DNA of 19,017 nt from Ignavibacteria bacterium UBA6906. Its GTDB lineage: Bacteria; Bacteroidota; Ignavibacteria; UBA10030; UBA6906. The stretch spans positions 5,729-24,745 of the forward strand of contig DKBG01000061.1 in NCBI GenBank assembly GCA_002451155.1, written 5' to 3'. Numbering within the stretch: the stretch's first letter is position 1; each line of letters starts with the position of its first letter. The translations under genes were made by a program, and so were the position numbers. This document shows, piece after piece, positions 1 to 6,561 of the stretch. Under the pieces are notes generated by a model that ran no database searches, was not told the origin of the DNA, and saw only the letters and a program-made list of their open reading frames with translations.

Positions 1-872
1 GAGAGACGGCCCCCGAACCGCTCCTTCAGGAACCGGGGGGACATGTCTTTTGCCTCAGGCTGAAGCGTGTCAATGATTGTGATCCCCATCTCGATAAACT
101 CATCGTACGCCCAGCTGCTCGAGCCACAGGAATGCATCATCACCGGAATGCCGAAGGCCGCTGCCAGGTCAACGAACTTCTGGTGGCGGGGACGAACGTG
201 CTTCCGGAAAAGATCCATGCTGATCAATGGGCCGCGCGTCGACCCCAGGTCCTCACCCAGCCACAGAATATCGATCTCCCCCTTCGCCGCCTCCAGGCTT
301 CTCGCCAGAACTTCGAGCTGCACGGCGTTCTTCCTGTCCATGAACAGCAGACAGGCAGGATCATCCTGCATCAAATCGACCAGGACCTGTTCCATCGTCC
401 GGATCATCCCGGCGCTGTTGATCATGTCGCCGGCCCCCGGGTTGCCGATTACGAGCGCATAGTGACGATGCGAACGGCAGAGCGAAGGAAGAGTGGAATA
501 GTCGAAATCGTCGGGGGACGGCATGGGCCACGCCGCAACGGCCTCTCGGTCGGCATCCCGGAGAGGGAAATCGCAGAAGTCCCAGTACCCACCGCTCTCA
601 TGTTCCACCCACCGGGTGCGGATACCCCAGAGATCGATCTTCCGGTCGGGGATCTCCGCGTGAAGCGGCAGCCCCGTGTACGGAGGGACTATTTCGAAGA
701 AATCCACGCCGAGAATCTGCCGGAGCCCCTCGTCGTCGCCAGGATGCAAGCCGTAATGGGTCTTGAGTCTTCGATCAATCCCCGGATTGGCAAAGTAGTC
801 TATCGGGACCCGGTCCGGAATCTCGTGCGAGAACGCAACCCGGACTCTTTCCCGCGAGGTCAATGGATTCAT
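1..872 (-). CDS. URO-D family protein (uroporphyrinogen decarboxylase / MtaA-CmuA methyltransferase-like), C-terminus cut by window edge
   Basis: I translated 290 complete residues; the 3' end lies beyond base 1. The N-terminus (SRERVRVAF, then PDRVPIDYF) is the usual opening of URO-D superfamily proteins related to MtaA/CmuA methyltransferases. HSCGS with H247 and C249, followed by a Gly-Ile-Asp-x-Leu-Gln-Pro stretch near 263-272, matches the HxC zinc-ligand region of the methyltransferase branch. The N-terminal arginine/glycine motif of true HemE is not seen, so heme synthesis is unlikely. Cytosolic corrinoid-linked or other methyl transfer is inferred; the substrate is unknown. The ATG at 872 follows an in-frame TAA by five codons. 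A GTG at 884 is the only other start, and neither has a strong ribosome site. A 41-codon reading frame upstream ends in an ATGA overlap with this start. Confidence 0.85.
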   Translation of the reverse strand, partial: MNPLTSRERVRVAFSHEIPDRVPIDYFANPGIDRRLKTHYGLHPGDDEGLRQILGVDFFEIVPPYTGLPLHAEIPDRKIDLWGIRTRWVEHESGGYWDFCDFPLRDADREAVAAWPMPSPDDFDYSTLPSLCRSHRHYALVIGNPGAGDMINSAGMIRTMEQVLVDLMQDDPACLLFMDRKNAVQLEVLARSLEAAKGEIDILWLGEDLGSTRGPLISMDLFRKHVRPRHQKFVDLAAAFGIPVMMHSCGSSSWAYDEFIEMGITIIDTLQPEAKDMSPRFLKERFGGRL

Positions 873-994
873 AAACGACGGCACCCGTTATGGAGAATGG
901 AAATCAGGAACTTCGCACTCGCAGCACCGATCCCACGAATGCAGATCGGTGCGGCCCGGGATTCGCTTGCCTTTGCAAAGTCTTCGGCGTACAT
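869..994 (-). CDS. Possible 41-residue upstream ORF coupled to the URO-D gene
   Basis: A short frame opens with ATG at 994, with AGGA three bases upstream, and closes with a TGA that overlaps the URO-D start (ATGA at 872-869). The predicted peptide (MYAEDFAKAS at its start, ending HNGCRRL) resembles nothing I recognise and has no membrane segment. The inverted repeat at 921-955 lies inside it. It could be a leader peptide that couples or attenuates translation of the next gene, or simply a chance frame in GC-rich DNA. The evidence is only the ribosome site, the overlap and the hairpin, so confidence is low. Confidence 0.2.
   Translation of the reverse strand: MYAEDFAKASESRAAPICIRGIGAASAKFLISILHNGCRRL
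921..955. repeat. Inverted repeat in the URO-D leader (12-bp arms, one mismatch)
   Basis: GCAGCACCGATC at 921-932 pairs with GATCGGTGCGGC at 944-955, 11 of 12 positions, with an 11-base loop. It begins about 49 bases upstream of the URO-D start codon. It could be an RNA hairpin in the leader or an operator. No T-run follows on either strand. Confidence 0.5.
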
Positions 995-1049
995 TTTTCC
1001 TATCCGCTCTGACCTGCCTCTGCCCGCAACCGGCACATGCTGAAGAGCA

Positions 1050-1065
1050 CCCGGCCGCGGCCGGG
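1050..1065. repeat. Perfect 16-bp GC palindrome
   Basis: CCCGGCCGCGGCCGGG is identical to its reverse complement and sits mid-way in the divergent spacer. It might bind a dimeric regulator, but an all-GC palindrome can arise by chance in DNA of this composition. Confidence 0.35.
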
Positions 1066-1270
1066 AGTGGTTCATTGCAGCCCGCTCGTCCCTCTGATCG
1101 AAATGTAGCCTCTCCGGAGGAAAGATGCATCTGGAATCCGCAGAGTGCTCCGTCGACCACCGCGCCCAGATGCGTATGGACACCGGGACATGTGGGGTGT
1201 GGGCAATGTGATTCTGGCCTCGGCGGAAATGACAACAGGACGCTGATCACGTATTTAGATGGAGGTAGAC

Positions 1271-2200
1271 ATGAAGATTCTGGTGACCGACGGCATTTCT
1301 CCGGATGGCGCCAAGATTCTTACCGATGCTGGTCATGCAGTCGACATGAAGACCCTGACGCCCGCCGATCTCCTTTCGACCATCCCGTCATATGACTGCA
1401 TCATCGTTCGGTCCGCCACAAAGGTAACGAAAGAAGTTATCAACGCAGGAACGAACCTCAAGGTCATCGCGCGGGGAGGCGTGGGGGTCGATAACATCGA
1501 CGTCCCATATGCCGAGAGCAAGAACATACGAGTCCTCAACACCCCTGCCGCTTCTGCCATTTCCGTGGCAGAGCTGGCGATCGGCCACATGCTGGCAGTC
1601 TCGCGCTTCCTTCATCTGAGCTCGAAAGAGATGCGAGAGGGGAAATGGCCGAAAAAGGACTACTCGAAAGGAATTGAACTCTATAAGAAGGTCCTGGGGA
1701 TCGTCGGGCTGGGCAACATCGGGAAAGAGGTCGCGAGGCGGGGCCTGGGGCTCGGCATGAGTGTCCTCGCGTACGATCCTCCCTTTGCCCCGATGGAGTT
1801 CTTTGTTGAGATCACGACGAAGGAGCGGCTGATCGCGGAGTCCGATTTCATTACCGTTCACATCCCGTTCAAGAAGGACCAGGGCCCCATTATCGGTCGG
1901 GCGGAAATCGCACAGATGAAACCGGGCGTGGTCATTGTGAATTGTTCCCGGGGCGGTGTCGTCGACGAGAAAGCACTGCTTGAGGGATTGAACAGCGGGA
2001 AAGTCGGGGCCGCGGCCCTCGATGTCTTTACAACTGAACCGCCTGGTGAAACCCTGAAAGAGCTGATCAACCATCCACGTGTCAGCGTGTCTCCCCACGT
2101 AGGGGGCTCGACCGTTGAAGCGCAGAAACGCGTAGGAACGGAGATTGCGCTGAAAGTGGCTAAAGCCTTCAATCCGGAGAAGCACGTCCGGGGCGAGTAG
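1271..2200 (+). CDS. serA: D-3-phosphoglycerate dehydrogenase, short ACT-less form
   Basis: This 309-residue cytosolic NAD-dependent 2-hydroxyacid dehydrogenase is predicted to oxidise 3-phosphoglycerate to 3-phosphohydroxypyruvate, the first step of serine synthesis. The Rossmann motif GLGNIG places the GxGxxG glycines at 146, 148 and 151, with acidic D169 at the end of the second strand. The catalytic residues are R227 (NCSRGG), E256 (TTEPP) and H276 (SPHVGG). The chain stops right after the catalytic fold, so the C-terminal ACT or ASB regulatory domains of long SerA forms are absent and serine feedback through them is not expected. GGAGGT at 1261-1266 sits four bases before the ATG at 1271. 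An in-frame ATG at 1259 overlaps that site and is rejected. The gene appears monocistronic. A related 2-hydroxyacid dehydrogenase is the alternative. Confidence 0.9.
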   Translation: MKILVTDGISPDGAKILTDAGHAVDMKTLTPADLLSTIPSYDCIIVRSATKVTKEVINAGTNLKVIARGGVGVDNIDVPYAESKNIRVLNTPAASAISVAELAIGHMLAVSRFLHLSSKEMREGKWPKKDYSKGIELYKKVLGIVGLGNIGKEVARRGLGLGMSVLAYDPPFAPMEFFVEITTKERLIAESDFITVHIPFKKDQGPIIGRAEIAQMKPGVVIVNCSRGGVVDEKALLEGLNSGKVGAAALDVFTTEPPGETLKELINHPRVSVSPHVGGSTVEAQKRVGTEIALKVAKAFNPEKHVRGE

Positions 2201-2204
2201 AGCT

Positions 2205-2243
2205 CTTCCGTTCGGGGCCGGAAGGATCAGAGGGCGATCGCCC
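2205..2243. terminator. Weak hairpins between convergent genes
   Basis: Two small inverted repeats fill the 60-bp gap between the convergent serA-like and M61 genes: CTTCCG/CGGAAG (2205-2210 with 2219-2224) and the palindrome GGGCGATCGCCC at 2232-2243. Neither has a T-run, so a terminator role rests mainly on position. Confidence 0.25.
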
Positions 2244-2260
2244 GGCCACCTGTTTGCCCA

Positions 2261-4120
2261 TCACCAGGGATCGTTGAGCCAGGAGGAATAAATCGCCCGC
2301 TGGAGGGGGGTCGGCGTGTCGACCCTGCGCACGCTGTATGACGGCGGCTCCGGACTGTCGAGGATCACTTGGAGCTCGCGCAGCTGATCTTCCCGGAGCA
2401 GAGTAATCCGGACGGTGTCTCGGGGCGCGTACTCACCGATGCGGGTGGTCAGTTGCGTCCCGTCCACGCGATGTCCGTCGAGCGCGACAATCTCATCCCC
2501 CGCGTTGATGCCGTCCCGGTACGCGGGCGATCCAGCGAACACCATCTTCACGAGAGCACGGCCAGAGGCATCCGACAGGGCTACCCCAAGCCACCGCCGT
2601 ACCGGCGCGACGACAGTGTCGACCCGGAGACCGGCATACCCGAGCATCTGCTCCCAGCGAAGAGGCGTGACCCCTTCGACATACTCCGAAAAGAACTCGT
2701 CCATCGGGCTCCCCGCGAGTTCGCCCGCAATTTGCCTGACATCCCCCAGCGTGTACCCTCCGCTTCCACGGGGGAACCTGGCAAGAAGGTTCTTCAGGAG
2801 ATCGTCAAACGAATGACGGTTTCCGGACCGCTGACGTATCTCAAGGTCGAGGCAGAGACTCACCTGGGCGCCCTTCGCATAGATGTCCGATGTAAAATTC
2901 ACCGCCTCAGCAGGATTGGACGGACGGATCCAGATGTCAAAGCTGCATTGCGCAACCGACTGGACCCGGTTGCCCGGCCGGCGCCTCTCATCCTGCACCG
3001 CGTTCGCGAGTCCGCGCACGAAATCCGCCACCGCAGTCAAACCCGTCCTGACCTGGAGTAGGTTGTGCATATACGAGGTCGACCCCTCCACAATCCAGAG
3101 TTCCCGGGGGTATATTTCCCCGGTCAGGATGTACGGATCCATCCCCCGCGGACGGAATTGTTTCACGTTCCAGGTATGAAAGAATTCATGGCCGATCAGG
3201 CCCCGCAATGACCGGCTCGACCTTGGAGCTGGCGATGGATCCGCCGAAACGTCGAGAACCGCTGAATTCAGATGCTCGGTTCCCCCGCCGGATCCGGGAC
3301 CGGCATGGAACAGAAAGACATACCTCGAATACGGGAGACTTCCCCAGAATCGTGCATTCATGGTGACAATCGTGGCGATCTCGCCCTTCAATGAATCGAT
3401 ATTGCAGTTCAGCGGCCCGTAGATGCTGATGACATGAGGCTTTCCCTCTACCAGGAAGTCGTAGTCGCGCTGCGTACCGATTTCAAGAGGAGAGTCAATC
3501 AAGTCGTCGTAGGTGGGCGCCAGAAACCTGTGTCGCTCCCCCGGAATCGAGTCAAGCCCGGTCGTCACATGCCAGCCGCCGTAGGGTTCGACTGCGAGAG
3601 TTACGGGCAGCGCGCGGAGATCCTGAACAAACATGAACACCGCAGACCCGTCGACAAATCCGTGCCTGTCGTTCAATCCCCTTGTCCTGTTCAGAAAATC
3701 GTCTGCATAGACACTATACGTCACTGTCAGGGCTGTCGAACGCCCCTTCGTGACCTTCCAGGTGGACTTATCGGTCTTCATCCAGTCCAGCGGCTGACCC
3801 GCACCGTCTACTGCTGAAAATTCAACAACCGATCCTGCAAAATCGAAGATGACATACCGCCCGCTCCGCCAGGTCGGGAGCTGAAGATCCACCGACGCCT
3901 GTCCCTCGGGCAAACGATCGATATCGATACGAACGCGGAAGAGATGAGTCCACGGCTCAGGCATCGCCAGAGAATACTTAATCGACGGAGTCGCCGCGGC
4001 CGAGGGAAGAGACAACAGGCCGCAGCAGAGCCCGAGACAGACGATAGACCACCGGCTGAAGAAATACCCCCGGAAAAGCATGTTGCCTGAAATACGTTTG
4101 CGTGCCTCCAATTCCACCAC
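2261..4120 (-). CDS. Secreted M61-family peptidase with C-terminal PDZ domain
   Basis: This is a 619-residue zinc aminopeptidase-like protein of family M61 (glycyl aminopeptidase type). A hydrophobic segment at about 25-43 ending SAAA-TP looks like a cleaved signal peptide, so it should act in the periplasm. An N-terminal beta domain is followed by GGGTEHLNS (278-286). HEFFH supplies H311, E312 and H315, and WIVEGSTSY supplies the third zinc ligand E345. A PDZ domain spans roughly 508-590, as is usual for the family. It lies 64 bases downstream of the metallophosphoesterase on the same strand and probably shares its transcript. The start is unsettled: AAAGGAG overlaps the first GTG at 4120, and a GTG at 4117 or especially a TTG at 4111 (eight bases after the site) is better spaced. 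The family is clear; the physiological substrate is not. Confidence 0.9.
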   Translation of the reverse strand: MVELEARKRISGNMLFRGYFFSRWSIVCLGLCCGLLSLPSAAATPSIKYSLAMPEPWTHLFRVRIDIDRLPEGQASVDLQLPTWRSGRYVIFDFAGSVVEFSAVDGAGQPLDWMKTDKSTWKVTKGRSTALTVTYSVYADDFLNRTRGLNDRHGFVDGSAVFMFVQDLRALPVTLAVEPYGGWHVTTGLDSIPGERHRFLAPTYDDLIDSPLEIGTQRDYDFLVEGKPHVISIYGPLNCNIDSLKGEIATIVTMNARFWGSLPYSRYVFLFHAGPGSGGGTEHLNSAVLDVSADPSPAPRSSRSLRGLIGHEFFHTWNVKQFRPRGMDPYILTGEIYPRELWIVEGSTSYMHNLLQVRTGLTAVADFVRGLANAVQDERRRPGNRVQSVAQCSFDIWIRPSNPAEAVNFTSDIYAKGAQVSLCLDLEIRQRSGNRHSFDDLLKNLLARFPRGSGGYTLGDVRQIAGELAGSPMDEFFSEYVEGVTPLRWEQMLGYAGLRVDTVVAPVRRWLGVALSDASGRALVKMVFAGSPAYRDGINAGDEIVALDGHRVDGTQLTTRIGEYAPRDTVRITLLREDQLRELQVILDSPEPPSYSVRRVDTPTPLQRAIYSSWLNDPW

Positions 4121-4184
4121 TCCTTTCTATTGCTGACTTGTTCAACGGGTGTGCGACGTGCGCGGTGACGCGAGGATCATCAGA

Positions 4185-5978
4185 TCAGGTCCCCTTCCCC
4201 CGCCCGGCAGACTTGCGCAGACGGGACCGGAGAAACTCATCGAGCCGTGCGCGCGAGGGGCGCCCGCCCAGGAGTTTCCAGGGTATCCTGAGTGCCTTGC
4301 GGACAAGTGACGCCATGTCCTCTTCCGCCGGTGCGTGCGCGACCTCCGGATCAACGACCACAGCGTCGGCAGGCGACTGTGACGCTGAATCCCAGTACCT
4401 CAACCGCGCGGCCCTGTCACTGATCTCAAGATAACTGCACTGTTGCGGCGCACGAACCATATTCTCGTCAGCGGAATACACACTTATCCAAGTTCCGGTG
4501 TTGAAGTACCATCGATTCCCGGGCAGCCGCAGAACATCCTCCTTGTGAGTGTGTCCGAAAACGACATATCGAACATCCATCTCACGTGCGATCATCCCCG
4601 CTTCGCGGCGCAATTGGATGGGTACATCCCGCTCATCTCTTGCGCGAGTCCTTGCGCGCAGGAATCCTCTCCCCAGCAGGGCCGTGAACCAGACCGCAAC
4701 CGCGATCAGAAGGATCTGGGGAACCTTCAGGAAGAGCATGGCATCGAGGAAATCCCGCACAAGCCCCGCACCCGCGCTCACGGCAATGCGCGCGACGACC
4801 GCCGCCAGATCGCCTGTAAAGAAGAGGCTGATCAGAGGCAGCAGTACGCACAGCGCGTGCATCGGCGTGCGAAACATCCGCCAGGCCAGACGGAGCGGCC
4901 CATCGCTCAACGCAGGCCGGGCCTTTCGCTGGTCACGAGCTCGGAGTTTCTCCTGGAGGTCACGGACCCCCACTGTCCGACCGGCCAACCGGACCGCTTC
5001 TTCATCTATCAGGGCCGTATTTGCCTGTCCAATCCGGATGGCCTCTTCGATCGCATCGTGTCCGCCGGTGCGAGCCGATTTGGTGAAAGCATTGACGAGA
5101 TAGGAAAGAACGGTTCCCGCCATGGACAGAGAGACAAGCGGATGGCGACGGATAAATGTCACAACGTAGGAAGAGAGCGGACGAATGTTATCTGAAAGGA
5201 GATTGACCACTTCCATCCTGTTCGCAAAGTAGCGCACGACGATCCCTCCCAGATCGAGTTCAATGTGCCGCCCGGCACCGGGCGTGTCAAAAGGAAGGAC
5301 AGGATAGAGAAAGTTCTGGAAGGAGGTGGCTGATTCGTACTGATTTCCATGTTCGACGTAGAGCAGACCCGGGATGTAGTAGACCCAGGGAAGAATCTGA
5401 AACAATCGCTCGGCGGAGGTTCGGGCCTTGGGAGAGCAGAGTTCGAGGACCCGCTGTCGAAGCCGCTCCCTGGGAGCTTCCCAGAAGAGCTGCACGTCAT
5501 GGTTCCCCTTCAGCAGAACCACGCTGTTGCCCCTGGCAAGCCAGTCGGCCAGAGCCTGGAACGCAACCGGGTGGCCATCGACGACTTTGTCGACCTGATA
5601 GACAGACGCCGCCTCGGAGGTTTTCAGCCCGTACACGGCGCTGACGTCCGCCGGTGGAATTCCGTAGAGTTCGGATTCTTCACTCGACGGGCGGACAAGA
5701 ACCTGGAGAAAATCGACGAGATCACCGTTGATGATCAGCGTGGCTCCACTCTCCTTCCCGTAGTATTCCAGGAAGGCCTTCAGCTCTTGATCCCAGAAAA
5801 AGTCTTCAGTGGGTGACCAGACACCCCTCTCATAATCCTTGCCGCTCGTGAGATGGAGATCCGAGACAATCAGGATTTTGTTCCGCGTTGCTGAGCGATG
5901 ACGGGATTTTCGCATATGCATTTGAGGAGAAATTCTTCGCCCCTCCCCCCCCGCCCATGATGTTCGGGTCCAGCGCAT
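4185..5978 (-). CDS. Membrane-inserted calcineurin-like metallophosphoesterase
   Basis: This 597-residue protein has all the signature motifs of the metallophosphoesterase superfamily: SDLH (D40, H42), GDLVD (D86), GNHD (N159, H160), a metal-binding-type His in VEHGN (H210) and GHTH (H476, H478). The last motif is separated from the others by about 265 residues, which hold hydrophobic stretches near 278-297, 374-392 and 418-438, so the catalytic fold seems to be wrapped around a membrane-embedded insert. LpxH or UDP-sugar hydrolase activity is a possibility but not shown; the substrate is unknown. The tail (about 555-597) is basic. It leads the operon with the M61 gene. The start is uncertain: ATG 5978 and ATG 5921 (residue 20) both lack a ribosome site, and a G8 tract lies between them. 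Confidence 0.85.
   Translation of the reverse strand: MRWTRTSWAGGEGRRISPQMHMRKSRHRSATRNKILIVSDLHLTSGKDYERGVWSPTEDFFWDQELKAFLEYYGKESGATLIINGDLVDFLQVLVRPSSEESELYGIPPADVSAVYGLKTSEAASVYQVDKVVDGHPVAFQALADWLARGNSVVLLKGNHDVQLFWEAPRERLRQRVLELCSPKARTSAERLFQILPWVYYIPGLLYVEHGNQYESATSFQNFLYPVLPFDTPGAGRHIELDLGGIVVRYFANRMEVVNLLSDNIRPLSSYVVTFIRRHPLVSLSMAGTVLSYLVNAFTKSARTGGHDAIEEAIRIGQANTALIDEEAVRLAGRTVGVRDLQEKLRARDQRKARPALSDGPLRLAWRMFRTPMHALCVLLPLISLFFTGDLAAVVARIAVSAGAGLVRDFLDAMLFLKVPQILLIAVAVWFTALLGRGFLRARTRARDERDVPIQLRREAGMIAREMDVRYVVFGHTHKEDVLRLPGNRWYFNTGTWISVYSADENMVRAPQQCSYLEISDRAARLRYWDSASQSPADAVVVDPEVAHAPAEEDMASLVRKALRIPWKLLGGRPSRARLDEFLRSRLRKSAGRGKGT
5945..5952. repeat. C8 homopolymer tract near the metallophosphoesterase start
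   Basis: Eight consecutive C on the plus strand (G8 on the coding strand), flanked by further C-runs. It lies inside the reading frame if translation starts at 5978, or in the leader if it starts at 5921. Length change there could shift the first frame. Confidence 0.7.
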
Positions 5979-6028
5979 CAGCCAGAGGCTGGCCGGAAAG
6001 GCGGAGGAACGGCGCGACAGCCCTGAGC

Positions 6029-6057
6029 ATAATAGTCGCGCAACCGAAGAATTGCAA
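6029..6057 (-). promoter_or_regulatory. Candidate sigma70 promoter for the metallophosphoesterase-M61 operon
   Basis: On the minus strand, TTGCAA (6052-6057) and TATTAT (6029-6034) are separated by exactly 17 bases, matching the -35 and -10 consensus at 4/6 and 5/6. Transcription would begin near 6022, about 45 bases before the ATG at 5978. Confidence 0.45.
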
Positions 6058-6072
6058 GCAGGGCGGGGATTA

Positions 6073-6101
6073 TTGATTGTGGCCGACGGATTTTCGATAT
6101 T
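6073..6101 (+). promoter_or_regulatory. Weak candidate promoter for the plus-strand export operon
   Basis: TTGATT (6073-6078) and GATATT (6096-6101) are 17 bases apart, each matching the sigma70 consensus at 4/6, in a locally AT-rich patch. Transcription would begin near 6108, ahead of the ribosome site of the first gene. The overlapping TATGAT at 6104-6109 is an alternative -10 without a good -35. Confidence 0.25.
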
Positions 6102-6140
6102 TATATGATAGACTCAATTCATCCTCCGGGAGGGGACACC

Positions 6141-6497
6141 GTGTTCAAGATCCTCAAGTGGCTATTCATCATTGCGCTCGTCCTCGCCGTAGCAGGGGCA
6201 TTCTGGTCCGCGTTCGCGCTCTGGACGGGAATTTATTCGGTCTACTCATATCCTCCCGGCAAGGACCATCCCGACGGACTAACCCTGCTGATTTCCAGGG
6301 AAGAAGGCGAGCCGATGTTTAACTCCATCGATTACGTCCCGCCAAAACCCAAACCCAAATCGTCGGGGGGCGGGATGTCATTCGAGTCCATACCCAGAAA
6401 ACACCGTCCACCCGCACTTCGAACGGTTCTAAAGCTCCCGTATATTGAGTGGGCGTACAAGAAGTCCCTCGAGAAGCCGGAGCCAGAGACCCAATAA
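6141..6497 (+). CDS. Small single-pass membrane protein, unknown function
   Basis: This is a 118-residue protein that I do not recognise. Residues 5-27 form one hydrophobic helix after a short basic N-terminus, so it is probably anchored in the inner membrane. A Pro-Lys-rich segment (PPKPKPK, about 67-73) is followed by a Ser-Gly-Gly-Gly linker and a basic tail ending KKSLEKPEPETQ. I chose the GTG at 6141 because GGGAGGGG ends five bases before it; an upstream in-frame ATG at 6105 lacks a ribosome site. Only about 64 bases separate its stop from the adaptor gene, so it is likely the first gene of that export operon. The role might be an accessory to the exporter, but that is inference from position alone. 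Confidence 0.65.
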   Translation: MFKILKWLFIIALVLAVAGAFWSAFALWTGIYSVYSYPPGKDHPDGLTLLISREEGEPMFNSIDYVPPKPKPKSSGGGMSFESIPRKHRPPALRTVLKLPYIEWAYKKSLEKPEPETQ

Positions 6498-6561
6498 ACT
6501 TTTTGTGTGAAACTTTTGGGCCTCGTTCTGCGTTAGGTGTGTGATACGCCACCGTGCCCCC

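Larger units (their letters stand above)
873..1270. other. 398-bp divergent intergenic region
   Basis: This region separates the divergent URO-D and serA-like genes, so both promoters should lie here. I found no convincing -35/-10 pair for either gene. It holds an imperfect inverted repeat at 921-955, a perfect 16-bp palindrome at 1050-1065, and the possible upstream ORF at 869-994. Longer open frames cross it on both strands, but they are low-complexity, run into the neighbouring genes in other frames, and resemble no known protein. Confidence 0.6.

Noticed and set aside
888..1250. 120-residue minus-strand frame in the divergent spacer
   Set aside because: Cys/Arg/Pro-rich with no recognisable motif and no start context; looks like a chance frame in GC-rich DNA.
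1229..1257. ATGACA and TATTTA 17 bases apart upstream of the serA-like gene
   Set aside because: The -10 matches poorly and transcription would start at or within the ribosome site.
949..1395. Plus-strand frame with a signal-peptide-like start (RRTFFLSALTCLCPQPAHA)
   Set aside because: It runs into the serA-like gene in another frame, has no ribosome site, and turns into low-complexity sequence right after the apparent signal.
1388..2185. Long 265-residue frame antisense to the serA-like gene
   Set aside because: The plus-strand frame has all catalytic motifs; the antisense product has none and is a codon-bias shadow.
2232..2243. GGGCGATCGCCC contains GCGATCGC, the core of cyanobacterial HIP1
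   Set aside because: Noted as a single copy; HIP1 would be repeated many times, and gene content does not suggest a cyanobacterium.
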